A DNA stretch of 64,000 bases, taken from the NCBI RefSeq assembly GCF_000972845.2, contig NC_040022.1, positions 15,398,865-15,462,864 of the forward strand. Reading direction: 5' to 3'. Origin of the DNA: Larimichthys crocea. Its lineage: Eukaryota; Chordata; Actinopteri; Sciaenidae. Below, in pieces: positions 25,264 through 46,952 of this stretch; positions within the stretch are counted from its first letter, which is position 1; the number at the start of each line of letters is the position of its first letter. Made by a program: the position numbers and the translations under genes. The notes beneath the pieces are model-generated. The model saw only the letters and a program-made list of their open reading frames with translations, did no database searches and was not told the origin of the DNA.

Positions 25264-25375
25264 CATGCTGCCTATCCCAGCCGACTTTGGGCAAGGGCAG
25301 GGTACACCATGGACAAGTCGCCAGTTCATCACACAACTGTCATATAGAGACAAACAACCACTCACATTAACAATA
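25264..25375 (+). repeat. LINE-type 3' tail fragment common in fish genomes
   Basis: The sequence includes 'gcagggtacaccatggacaa', 'gtcgccagttcatcacac' and 'agagacaaacaaccactcac'. This resembles a very widespread teleost repeat, recalled as the 3' end of a non-LTR retrotransposon. It is only about 110 nt and has no coding part. Family name is not certain. Confidence 0.55.
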
Positions 25376-26045
25376 ATAATATTACTAAACTTTAACCACA
25401 ATGAACTAAAAGCTGTAGAACTACATAAAGATAGCATAACATGGCATAAAACATATAGAGTTAGCAGCCCTGATCTACGTCACCTGGACCTCGAGACAAC
25501 CAAGAATAAGGAAGCCAGGGTCAGTGTGACGTGTAGGCTGTACAAACAGAGACTATAAAAATACATATATATATAAAAAAAGTCTAGTTACTCTGTAAAA
25601 CCAGACATACTTTTGTCTTCATATCATCATCATATTAATCTCACTATGTACTGTGGTATAGCTGGATATTTTTGTCCAGACTAATGAGGCTTTACTGTAG
25701 CAGACACTGAATAATACTGACTTCAGGCCATTAAACAAAACAGGGAGAACATGAAGAGAAGCTGCACGTTCTTCACCATCTTTCTTTATACTGTAATCAA
25801 AGCTAGATGGATACATCTTGGCCCATATATCAGCCAATATTAGTTTATTGCACATCTATCAGTTTTGGTATGTTGGCTGATATTAACAAGAAGTTTATGA
25901 AAGAAAAGACAAAAATCTGTTTTTCAGCTGTAAAATGTCCACTCACATGTGTTGGTGACATATAAATACATTTAAGGGACCCCTACCAAACATGTTTGGA
26001 TATCAGCTGATTTTTTATTAAAATATTAGTATCTGCTTAAAATAT

Positions 26046-26084
26046 ATCTATGTCCCAAACATATTTATTATTTGGGACATAGAT
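26046..26084. repeat. Perfect 14-bp inverted repeat with 11-nt spacer
   Basis: ATCTATGTCCCAAA at 26046-26059 is the exact reverse complement of 26071-26084. It lies in AT-rich intergenic DNA within what appears to be a decayed transposon-like repeat, so it may be a terminal or subterminal repeat remnant. Confidence 0.75.
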
Positions 26085-26405
26085 CTAGAACAGATAATTA
26101 CTCTCCGGCTTGCCATTTTTTCAAAAAGATGTTTTTGAAATTAACCACTAAGGAAAGGAAATATAATATAATATAATATTATAATATGAATTATGACTCA
26201 TATCATTCCCATATATGAATATGCACATATAACATTTGTAGATATACATATTCCATGGATATACACAGAGTAAAATGCATTTTATTATGCATTAGGTGAG
26301 GTCAAGGGTTGAAAATGGGCAGCTGCCTCTTTTTGGCTGTGACAGGATGGAGGTTTGCACAGTCAATGCTAATGGAGTGACATAAAGAACACTCAACACA
26401 TACAT

Positions 26406-26413
26406 CTATATAT

Positions 26414-26484
<71 letters not shown>

Positions 26485-26520
26485 TATATATATATAATAT
26501 ATATTATAATTATATATTAT
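26406..26520. repeat. AT dinucleotide microsatellite, about 115 bp
   Basis: Nearly uninterrupted TA repeats are broken only by a few 'ataat' units, then pass into an ATT-rich stretch to about 26535. The tract lies about 200 bp upstream of the GC-rich first-exon region of wdr47. It could be length-polymorphic and prone to cruciform extrusion. Confidence 0.9.
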
Positions 26521-26719
26521 TATTATTATTATTCTTATTCTTATGAGTTCTTATACTTTATTTTTTTGGGGCTTTGTTTACATCATTTCTACCAGAATAG
26601 ACCAAATGAAAATGAGTCTTTTGGCACATGAGATGAAATGGACCCGCCCTTTTTGTGCATGCACTGTTACATGCACATTTCTTATAATCTCTTCACGATA
26701 TTTATTTATTTATTCCTGT

Positions 26720-27150
26720 CATGCTGTCTTTACGGTGTAAAGTTTGGGTGTCTGGAGGGGTGGATGGAGGCGGTGCTCCTGCAGGCAGCAGGCAGCCGGC
26801 AGGGCTGGGCAGCAGCAGCAGCAGCAGCAGAGACGCTGCGGAGCGGCACAGAAAGATCCGGCAAGGAGGGGACACAGACAAGGAGGAGGGGACAGAGAAG
26901 ACCAGCACAGCTTTGACACAATACCGAGCAAGTACCGTCGTGACAGCGTCTGTCAACAGCACGGACACAACCGAGCGGAGCTGCATTTCTATGTGCTTGT
27001 AGAAACAGGTGAGCATTAATCGTGTTTGTTGTTGGGAGAGCTGTCAGTGCGCACCCCGCCCGCCCAGCTAACTAGCGGATGATGCCTCTCTCCCCTCGGC
27101 CTGGCTATGCTAGTCAGTGCCCCCCCTCCTCTCCTCTCTCCTTAAATCAG
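26720..27150 (+). promoter_or_regulatory. wdr47: wdr47 promoter region and noncoding exon 1
   Basis: Base composition switches abruptly from AT-rich to GC-rich here, with multiple CpG sites and a GCA repeat at 26814-26831. A donor (AAACAG then gtgagc) at 27008/27009 matches a noncoding first exon. It would splice to 28491, where 12 nt of leader precede the start codon. The transcription start was not located precisely; no TATA box is evident. The GCA repeat would lie in the 5'UTR. Confidence 0.55.
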
Positions 27151-28418
27151 TCCTCTCTGTACGAGCTCTCACGGTAACTAGCTATTTGTTTGGTAATCCG
27201 CTGAATTGAGCAGCCACGCAGAGCTAACAAGTAGCCTAAGCCTCTTACTCTGTCAGACTTGTGGCACAGCTAACCATCTCTCATGCTAGCTTAGCAGGGA
27301 CTGCAGTGCTTGTGTTGGGTTGTCTGGAAGCTGCTAATGTGTAAATATGAAGCCCACCCACCCAGACACACAGCCACACATGCACTGAGGGAGCTCACTT
27401 ACTGTCCATGCAACAATACAGGAGGTTATTCTCTCCTCTGTGCACACATGTGGAGCAGTGTGCATCCTCTTTTTTTAAAGCTACATCCAGCATCCTGTGT
27501 GTTAAAATCAGATCTGTGTGTGACACTGCAGACACTGCCCTCGTCATCTGATAGAGGAAAAGCTTCCTCATACTGTAATAAAATAATCAGCTGTTTTAAA
27601 GGTGTTTATTTTTTCCTTGCCACAATCTCCAAGTGCTTGCTCATGGTGGGAACTGCTGAGTCTCTGTAAACAATATGATGAAGAGTACAGTCTAGATCTG
27701 CTCTGTATGGAAAGTGTCGTGAGATAACATCTGTCGTATATATGAATAGTGGTTAATTCAGATACTGAAGAGCATTAAAACAGCTCTTGAGACCGGATAG
27801 GTATATTTAACATTTAAATAAGGGTGTGTTGTCAATGAAGACAGACGTCAGGTTATACACCTTTTGATCTTCAGGAGTTAAACTTTACAGAGCAGGAGAA
27901 GTAACGTGAGATTCTCACCTTTGCATTTAGGCTTTACGTGTCGTAGGTGTTGGAGAAGTTGAAGTTTTCCTGCATGTTACATGAAATTTGATACGACTGC
28001 TGACTACGTTGTAAATTTGTCCACACATGTATATTCAGGTGCTTTGACCACAGTCCTCAAGGCATTGCTACTGGACAGTTTTACTTAAGCATCCTTTCTT
28101 CAAGCAATTCTTGCCACTCAGGCTTTAATCATTACCGTATTTACTGATATCGATATGTGTCGATGTGGCAAAATCAGGCATGAAGAATCCGAGTGACATT
28201 TAAATGATGCCCCAATTTTATTGTTAATAACAGCTTACTTGGACTTTTGTTTACTTTGGACAAAAGTGTTCTGGAGAATGAAAGTTAAGCTCTTATCATC
28301 ACACTGTTATTATTGTTTAATTATTATTAATTATTGCACAGTGCAACTTGCCACCCACATTGTCTCATGCTGATCACAAGTCCGCTTCAGCTACCTCAGG
28401 GTTATTTTAGGCCTGTAG

Positions 28419-38547
<10,129 letters not shown>

Positions 38548-39990
38548 CGCACACACACGCAAACAATTAGCCGCTATAATCTGAAAGACACATTCCCCTG
38601 AAACAACACTGCTCCTCCCTCACTATCAACAGCTCTCACGCCCTTTCGACACACTTGACACTAGACACACACACAAACAGGTGAATGAGCCTTTCACTCC
38701 TGTCTTGTAGAAAACCAAATGGATACAAACCTGTGGGTGGCACATCAAAAGCACAGATGTTGCATGTTCTCCTTTTTTCGTTGTATCTCTCATGTTTCGT
38801 TCATTGCACCGGTTGTTGACGTTCTGGGCGGGATCATTTAATTTTCTCACTTTTTCTCACTTCACCCCCCCTCATATGGCCTCATCCTAAACCCTTACAC
38901 TCACACACCAGTCATTTGCTGCATGTCGTCATCACTGAGGAGTTGTTGAGGTTAGACAGGACAGAGTGCTTTGTTCATGACGGTGCCTTCCTTGAGTTCT
39001 GAGTTTTCCATAACAAAAATGTAGAAAAGAAAAAAAAAAGATAATATGGTCATTTTTCAAGATCAGATTTTATTAAGTTATTTTGAGAAGTCCTACATTC
39101 CTTCTTTTTTTGCATATCATTTTTTTTTTACAGCTAGTGTTACGCTGCTATTGTTTGGGGGAAAACAAAGAGTTGACTTTATGGTGTAAAATGTAAAAAG
39201 TTTCAGTGTGTCAGTAGTGAGCTTTTCCCATCAGGAGGCTGAATCTGTGGAAGTCATACTATCTGTTGATGAGTCAGCTGTTGCTACCCTGTGGGATGTA
39301 CTGATGTGTAATGTTAATGTATCCACTGCATTACTACAACTCCAACTGTGTAAATTAGCTTGTGCGTTCGTTTTTAAATTTGAAAATCAGTGTTTTTGCG
39401 CTGAAGCTGTTACAGTGTCTTGCGATGGCTTGCTTGCAATGGAGGATCGTTATTATGTCAGCATCAAAGGGAAATACCAAGTGTAATTTGTGACGTACTT
39501 GCATTCGTTTAGGGTTTTTCAGTGTTCAAAAGCTTTGGTTTGTCTACTGCTGTAATCATATAACAACAGTAGGTGGCAGTCTTTGCCTGTAACAAAGGTC
39601 TAACCATATGCACAATGAGATCTGAATGAAGAACGGGTGTTTTCATATTTATTTAGAGTCAGTATTCGGGGCATATGCATTGTATTCCTTTTTTGTATTT
39701 TACATGCGCACTTTGTCTTTTAACATTGATTTACTTACAAAGATGCATATTTAAGTTTTTATGTTAATGTATAGAATATTATTTTAACATATAAGGCCAA
39801 ACTAATACCTATATAGATGTATTTATTTCAGTTGTGTTCATGTATGTACAGTTATTTAGTATGTTTTTGAAATGCTAGTGGCTCCCGTATCAAGCCTTTC
39901 TAATTCTTGTTTTTAAAAGTGACTTAAATTAATTCAAGCTAACTCAAGTCTGACTGCTGGTACGTTCAATAAAGTGTCTTTTACACAAGC
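38548..39990 (+). other. wdr47: wdr47 3' untranslated region
   Basis: About 1.4 kb of AT-rich noncoding sequence follows the stop codon. The likely end is at AATAAA 39968-39973, followed by a GT-rich stretch (gctgtgtcatttgtgctttg) typical of a cleavage site. A further AATAAA at about 40450 could give a longer form reaching the gpsm2 3' end. Confidence 0.65.
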
Positions 39991-40479
39991 TGTGTCATTT
40001 GTGCTTTGTTTAAACGAACAGTTTACATCAAACAGGGCCGAGAAAAACCTTCTTAAATATATTACTTACAGCTGCCCTGAAGTGTTTAGCTATTAGATGG
40101 CCCCGCTTCTTACAATAAATGGATCGAGGAGGTCTGGGACCTCTATCAGATGGAGCACATTACATATTTATTAAGGTTCCAAAAATCCATCTTTACAAAG
40201 AGGTGGAGTTCTGTCATGGCTTTATTAATACAATGAGACTGGTTAGACTCCCCTTTTTTTTTTTTTTACTCCTTTTTTAGTACATACTTCACATTTCTAT
40301 GTGATAGACTACTTGTACAAATGTCTGAATATGTACATTTCATTTAGTGTGGATATTTATTTTGTGGCTTTAGTTTGTCTTAGTTGCTTTTAACTTAACT
40401 ATAATGTATACAATCGTAAAATGCATACGCTACAATGTTGTTGAAAACGAATAAAAAAAGTTTAAAAAATGCCAGAACA

Positions 40480-41139
40480 AGGTGGATACGTGAATGAGGG
40501 TTTATTTCTCTGACCTCATTGAAACATTTAATACAAAAGAGTATAAGGGCTGTACACGGGTTAAATTCATTCTTTTATCACTTTGCTTAAAATATAATTT
40601 CCTTTGTCAGACATAAGTAACTCTTAAACCAAAGAAAAACATCACGTATTAGCTAAACGCATGGAAAGAGTGCTGTACCTGTCCCTCCGCACTGACTCAG
40701 ACGCCACTGTGAGTGTAACCTCATCACTTCATAGTGGCAGGACGTTAGTTAACAGAATCATAACAATCATACAAAAAAAAAGCACAATAAATATTAACAG
40801 TTGTGTATTGAAAAATACACATAAGGTGAAATGAAATTTGACAGAATCGCGACAAACAAGGATTAACAAAACAACACTTTTGTCCCTGAAACTACTGAGT
40901 TTGTTGGTGTTGTGCAAGTTAAGCAAAACAAGTCCTTGTTAATTCTTTTCCGTGCTGTGAACTACATACAATGCTGACAGTGCTTTGTTTCGTCCAGGAG
41001 GACAACTGTAAAGAGACCCAAGGCTTTCTTCTGAGTGACCGCACACTGGTCGGTCATGGAACTGTCCACACCTTCATGAGATGATTTGAAAGAGAAAAGG
41101 AAAAAAAAAAAAAAAAAGGATGTCCCTTTAGTGCTTAGT
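40480..41139 (-). other. gpsm2: gpsm2 3' untranslated region
   Basis: This is noncoding sequence after the gpsm2 stop. A minus-strand AATAAA (TTTATT at 40501-40506 on the plus strand) is the likely polyadenylation signal, placing the end about 500 bp from the convergent wdr47 signal. A 17-nt A tract (plus strand) lies at about 41101-41117. Confidence 0.6.
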
Positions 41140-44100
41140 TTAGTTGGAGTCAGGGCTGGGCCTGGCTGTAGTGTTTGTTGCAGAAGGCAGGGTGACGCGT
41201 TGCTCGTCCATTCGTTTGGCCTGAGAGCGCATGATGAGGCTGAAGAAGTCCTCGTCTGGTACAGTTGGCCCTCTGACCGGGGGAGGGGGAGGAGCACAGC
41301 GCTGGTCATCCAAACGGGATCCCTTGTAGGGACAAAAGGAAGGAGGAGTGCGTCAGTTTGAGATCTGGTTATGGATAGCAAAACTATATTCAATGTATTA
41401 CATGCTTGTTGTGCAGGAAATGTATTTTTCTTCAAGCACTGTGTATCTCTGTCGAGTATCAAGCACCTGACACTTGACGAGCATATCGAAGAAGTCGTCG
41501 TCAGGCTCGGCACTGTCAGCGTTGGCCATCAGGTGGCTGAGCACGGCCTGGTTGCTGTTTTGATTGAGCCTGAGGCCGGGCAGGCTTCCTCCTCCTGCTG
41601 TTGGCAGCTCCTCTAAACGCCGGCCTTGGGCAACCGAGACGTTGGCGGACTCTGATACAGCTACAAAAAGAAACAATGAAGACGATGAGAAGCTCTGTGT
41701 CAGTGTGAAAGGAAAGTTGTGCTTTTGGAATCGTGGGACTTACATTTCCTGATGGTTCTAGGAGGTGATCCTGGACCGCCGTTTAACGATAACCTGCTGC
41801 CCTTATCCTGTATGGAGCAGCGCTGGTCATCCATACGGTTGCTCTGGAAACGGCTCAGCAGGTCAAAGAAGCCTTCATCTCCAAGCATGTCAGGACTGAG
41901 TCGCTAAAAAAAGTACAAGTACAACATGAAAAAACATGATAGCTGTAGGAGACTAAATGGGGTGTGTGGTTATCAGCTGATACTGTGTACCTTCTGTGGA
42001 CCCTGTGTGGGCGTCTGGCTGGTGTCCAGGGTGTTGCTGGTGTCCTGGAGGACTTTACTGGAGCCACCAGCCTTGTATTTTTTCCCACGCAGGCGGCTGA
42101 CAAAGAACAGCTTGGAGGAGGCTTTAGCCAGCGAGGGTTTGGACTGTTTGGTCAGGAGATCACTGTTCCATTTCTGAGCCTTCAATACACGGGAATATAC
42201 GGTAAGAACAAACACAATACAACTATCTGTGCTCCAAACTTGAAAAAAAGATGTAACAGAAAAGAAGTTCTTACATTTATCTTGTCAGGAGTGAGTTTCA
42301 TTAGCTCCAGGTTCTCCATGCTGTGTCTTCTGCTCATCCTGGGCCTCGCTCCTAAAAACACAAACAATAATCACACCTGTTATACACTGCTACTACGCTG
42401 TTAAAACAAGGCATATAACTTGTAACTTGACCAACGTACCATGCAGGTTGTAGTCAACCTCTTTATTCTCAGACAGAGTGGAGTTATTCGTGCTATAACT
42501 CAGACCCAGAACCATCTGGAGATCAGACACGTTCATACGAGCTGTCAGCTCTCCACTTCGGTCTCCAGTCTGGAAAAACAAAATAAAAACACACACGTAC
42601 ACAAAAGGAAGGTCAATGTTTTAAACTAACTTTTGAAGTAAGAATGCTACAAAAGGTCAATTTACGCCACTTTTATTTACCTCTTTGCAGATCTCCAGGT
42701 GTTTCTCAGCAAAGTGCATGGCTTGGTCATGGTTCCCCAGTGCAGTGTGAGCATTCCCAAGACTCCAGCATGCACGACCCTCCCCGATCCTGCATCAAAA
42801 ACACATGTACATGTATAGGCTCCTACTTAAATATATTTTGCATGAATTCTTCTCTCTGTAGTGAATGAGTGTGTGTGTGTACCTGTCATTGAGATCCTGG
42901 GCTATGATGAGGTGTTTGAGGTGGTAGTCTATGGCTCTCTCATAATCCTGGAGAAGTGTGTAGGTGTTGCCCAGACTGTAGCAGGCCTGGGCCTCCACAG
43001 CTCGATCCTTCAACTGTCTCGCCAGCTGCAACGTCTTCCTGACAAACACACACAGACAGACATGCTGGTTCAAAATACTGCGGAGAGGCTTTACTTTCGC
43101 AGAAGAAGCACATTCTAGGAACAAGTCGTTTTTTAAAAGCTCAAAGAAACACTACAGCATAATTTATGTTTAATGTCACTTTTAAGTGTTTTTTCAACAG
43201 GGATGTTATGTCACACCACATTCAACATTTAGATCTTGGTGGCAGTATGTACAGAGCTCAGTTAACCTCTACCCTGCTGGTTCTAGCAAGACTGCCATGG
43301 TTTCAATTATGAATTAGCATGGAAATGCAACAAAATTACACAACTTCATGTGTGCTTTGATGAGTGAAACCAGTAACAAACACTGGAAAAAATTTAAAAA
43401 GATTAATGTGGCTTACTTGTAATGCTCAGCTGCCACTTCAAATTCCCCCAAAAAGATATAAGCATTCCCCAGGTTGCAGTAAGCCCGTCTCTCTGCCGAG
43501 CGGTCGCCAAATTCCTTAGCTATGAGCAAGCGCTGCAGAAAGAGAGACACAGAAACATTTTATCACATTTATAATGTTTATAAAGTGTTTAATCTTTGCA
43601 AATGTGCTTTGATGATGAAAATGGTTTAGGGTTAGACCACACCTGCTCGTGAGAAGATACAGCTTTGCGAAAGTTGCCCAACAAGTAGTGTGTGTTGCCG
43701 AGGTTGCCGTAGGTTCGACCCTGAGCTGCTCGGTCCCCAAGTTCCTTGACTATCGCCAAGTTTGCCCTGAAAATACACACACACAGTCAAATGGAATATG
43801 ACTGGACAATAGCAGAAGGGCGCATGTGATTAAACTGTCACACATATTCCATGCTGTACAGTCACTTACTCATAATACTCAGCTGCTTTCCTCAGTGCCA
43901 TCATGACCTCCTCTGGGAAATCTCCAGGCTCAGCTCCACTCCAGCAGATACTTTTGCCTTTGGCATGGTACACGTTCCCAAAGTTGTACAAAGCTCGCGC
44001 CTGACCGACCTAACACAAATCCAGGAAAAACATGTCAGGTCTGAAGGTTGAGATCTTCTGAATACAGTATATATATCGCTGTAAACAATGTTCTTGAATA

Positions 44101-46921
44101 TCTTGCAGCCTCACCTTGTCATTAATGTCTCTTGCTATGTCCAAGTGCCTCTGACAGCAAACCACAGCCTCGTCAAACCTCCCCAGCACCTTTAGCGTGT
44201 TGCCAAGGTTTCCACTGGCTTTGGCTTCCCCGAGCAGGTCACCAATTGTCCTACGTAACACACATTATGTTAGTAATAATAAATGTAGTAATAATGTATC
44301 ATCAGCATTGTGGTGTTCTTGTGCAGGTCCAACCTGGTCAAGGTGAGGTCATGCCGGTGGAACTCCAGAGCCTTAGCGTAGTCATGCAGGTGGAAGTAGG
44401 CATTGCCCAGCTGGCTGTAGATGGCACTGAGCACCTGCAGGTCCTCTGTGCCCACCTGAATGGCAGCTTCAAAGAAGGAGACGCCTGCTCTGTAGTCGCC
44501 CACTTTACAGAGCCGCTCGCCCTCCAACGCCAGCTCCAGGCAGGACACCTCCATCCTGCCGCAGACAGAAGCAAAGTCAGTCCGTCAGGTGTTTAAAAAA
44601 GGATCTGGTCTGCTGTCTGAACTGGCTGAGCCTCATTTAAAAAAAAATCTTAGTGAGCAGCAGAGAATTCAAACACAACAATTAAGGACCAATAATGAAA
44701 AAGTTGCAGAAAAGTAGATCTTCTCTGGCTGAAGCCTACAGCCAACTGACCCGACTCCACTCACAACCAGGGAACAAAACCTCTTTCTAAGGCTTTCAAC
44801 AGGGAATGTTGTTTAGCTACTTCCTTCCACTTACAGAGAACAATGGCACAAACTAGGGTTTGTTTGTTATGGTTGATCTCACATCCTTTTGACACGCCTC
44901 AGAAGTTAAACGGGTTCATTTTTACAGTCATATAAATCATAACCCTGTTTACTAGCACTGTTTTAGAAATACTTCTGCATGTTTTAGCCGTATTACTCTT
45001 CATCTGTTTTAATCATACCACAGGTTTTGCTCATTCCTTTTATGCAGGCATCGGTTCCCACCAGATTACCCACCGTAACCCCAAATGAACTTGCAGAAAT
45101 GTTGTTTTCTGTCAGGAACAATTGCTGTAGGGACCCTTTTTTCTTTTGTTGATGTGTTCACATGTTGAACAATTGAGACTGAGAATTGAGAATGAAACAG
45201 TTTCAATGAAAGAAACAACCAAATTAACAATATATGACTTGGGAAAGCTCCACTTTCTTTTCTAACAATAAAGTAAATGACCAAGACCTACTAAAATAAA
45301 AAGGATGTAGAAAATGGCTTTGTCTATTAAATATGAAGTCCAAAACGACTGAATAACCAAGACACATGGAGTTACAAATGAGGTCAGACTCGGGCATTTC
45401 AGAGGCAGATGAAAGGAGCGTCAAACAATGGCTGGTGTTTTATTCACGCACTTCTGTTTTTTCAGGAAACTGTATTGTTGTGAAGAGATCAGTCTTCACA
45501 GTGTGTTTATCTTGAGCTTTCCTGCTGTAACCACCCAAGGTTTTGTCTAGAAGCTCTCAAAAACTGACCCAGACCACTAATAGATAATGGTCCACATGAA
45601 GTAATAGCTTACATAGACTATGGCGTGCTATTAAAATGACAAAACAAAACCAAAGTAGCTTGTTTCTTCATTCGACCAGGCTATAATTTGTGAACAAAGG
45701 CAAACATGATGTTCTGAATGGATGATAAAGCTCATGTAATCAGCAGTCTTGGGTCTTAAGTTAGAATTGCCTACTTTCTGTTTACTACCACGTTAACAAC
45801 ATACTTTCCCAACACCGCAGCTGAGGCAAATACTAGCCTACTCTCATTTTTTAGGTTTCCACTAAAAAAGAAAGCAGCTGCTTCTCTGAAGCATGATGAG
45901 AGCAACTCAACCCAATTTAGTAGTTTGAACTCAAACAAGGTGATCAACCACTAAAAAAAAGGATATCAATATATCAAAACAATTGCTCATCTGACATCAT
46001 AGAGGTATTTTAGTACCACACTTTCAAGGAGACACGTGCAATGTTTTCACAGTATTAACTTCCAATGCATGGCAGCAAAGAAACAGCCCATTCAGCATTT
46101 TCTAAGATAATCTGCTTGTCTTTCTTTCAAGCTCTCTCTTCTGACCTGGTCACCTGAGATTACGGCTGTAGAGTGTGCACCCGAGAGATTACAGCACTGG
46201 CAAGTGCTAAGTAGCTTTATTAAATGTGTCGGACACAAGCGAACTCTGTAGTGTAGTCTAATGGAATCAAGTCACTGATGATAAACATTCAGACACAGTA
46301 GTATCCGTTGAAAAATATCCTAAAGCCAATGCCTACTCCAAATAAGTAGAACACACGTGTGGCGAAAAACAAAGCAAGCGGTGATAAATTTTTCAAGGCT
46401 TGTTAAATATTAAGGCAAACCGGAGCAGGTCTTTCTGTGTTTGGCAAGTTGCACCTGCTTTACCTGGGTATGTTTGGACAGCTGGCTGATACCTTTTGAG
46501 GAAACTCACCTGCCTTTAGCCAACAAACTCATAGAAAGCTCTGTGAAAAGGGCACCCCACTCGATAATGTATCTTAGGCTTCAATTTTTTATTCCATACT
46601 TGACATAATACTACCACTTCTTTAACAAGGGAACACCAAATAAATAATAGCTTATTTGTCATCTGACACTGACACATCTTACATCACAAGCATTAAAATA
46701 ACAACAAAAACAAAACAAATTCTCTTAACCTACAGTCAATAATTTAATTTACAGTCTCCTCTAAAACTAATGAGGGGAAGCAATTTATTAAAAAGGAAAA
46801 AAACAAAGGAAGACAGCCATCTACTCTACAACCACTGAGAGAGGGTAGATTCCTACCTGTAGCGGACATGAAAGGACTGCTCCTCAGCTTGCATGCTAAC
46901 CACTGAGCCATTGGTATCCAT
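41140..46921 (-). CDS. gpsm2: G-protein-signaling modulator 2 (LGN / Pins)
   Basis: LGN links cortical Galpha-i (through GoLoco motifs) to NuMA/dynein (through TPRs) to orient the mitotic spindle, and acts in hair-bundle polarity. Exons 5' to 3': 46921-46857, 44555-44334, 44250-44115, 44009-43870, 43766-43643, 43532-43417, 43038-42883, 42789-42681, 42569-42440, 42351-42275, 42179-41991, 41903-41744, 41660-41467, 41322-41140. Total 666 residues (human about 684). First exon MDTNGSVVSM... ends SFHVRYR as in human; an in-frame ATG at 46936 is an alternative start. TPR repeats occupy about residues 23-400. YSTNNSTLSENKEVD and RRHSMENLELMKLTP mark GPSM2, not GPSM1. GoLoco motifs at about 498-517, 596-614 and 630-648 are intact; the expected second (about 545-562) is degenerate. 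The C-terminal tail is short. Confidence 0.95.
44556..46856 (-). other. gpsm2: gpsm2 first coding intron
   Basis: The intron separates the 22-residue first coding exon from the exon starting MEVSCLEL. No gene, RNA or recognisable repeat was seen. Composition is AT-rich and unremarkable. Confidence 0.75.
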
Positions 46922-46952
46922 TGATGTGCATAACATGAGGGAAAATCCCAGT
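46922..46952 (-). other. gpsm2: gpsm2 5'UTR part of first coding exon
   Basis: A strong minus-strand acceptor (pyrimidine tract then atccag) ends at 46953, so 31 nt of leader precede the ATG at 46921. Confidence 0.65.

Larger units (their letters stand above)
24266..26719. other. Intergenic region between camsap2 and wdr47
   Basis: No gene was recognised. The longest open frame (25097-25558, plus) runs through repeat sequence and has no recognisable protein character. Contents are a LINE-tail-like repeat (25264-25375), a decayed repeat (about 25790-26100) with a perfect inverted repeat inside it, and a long AT dinucleotide tract (26406-26520). Confidence 0.6.

Noticed and set aside
25097..25558. 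153-codon plus-strand frame between camsap2 and wdr47
   Set aside because: It passes through a known dispersed repeat and has no recognisable domain.
40962..41513. 183-codon minus-strand frame read as a separate gene
   Set aside because: It runs across the gpsm2 stop and an intron in a different frame from the GoLoco exons; the gpsm2 reading is clearly better.
41140..46921. gpsm1 (AGS3) as the identity of the TPR-GoLoco gene
   Set aside because: The linker phrases YSTNNSTLSENKEVD and RRHSMENLELMKLTP match GPSM2, and wdr47 and aknad1 are GPSM2 neighbours.
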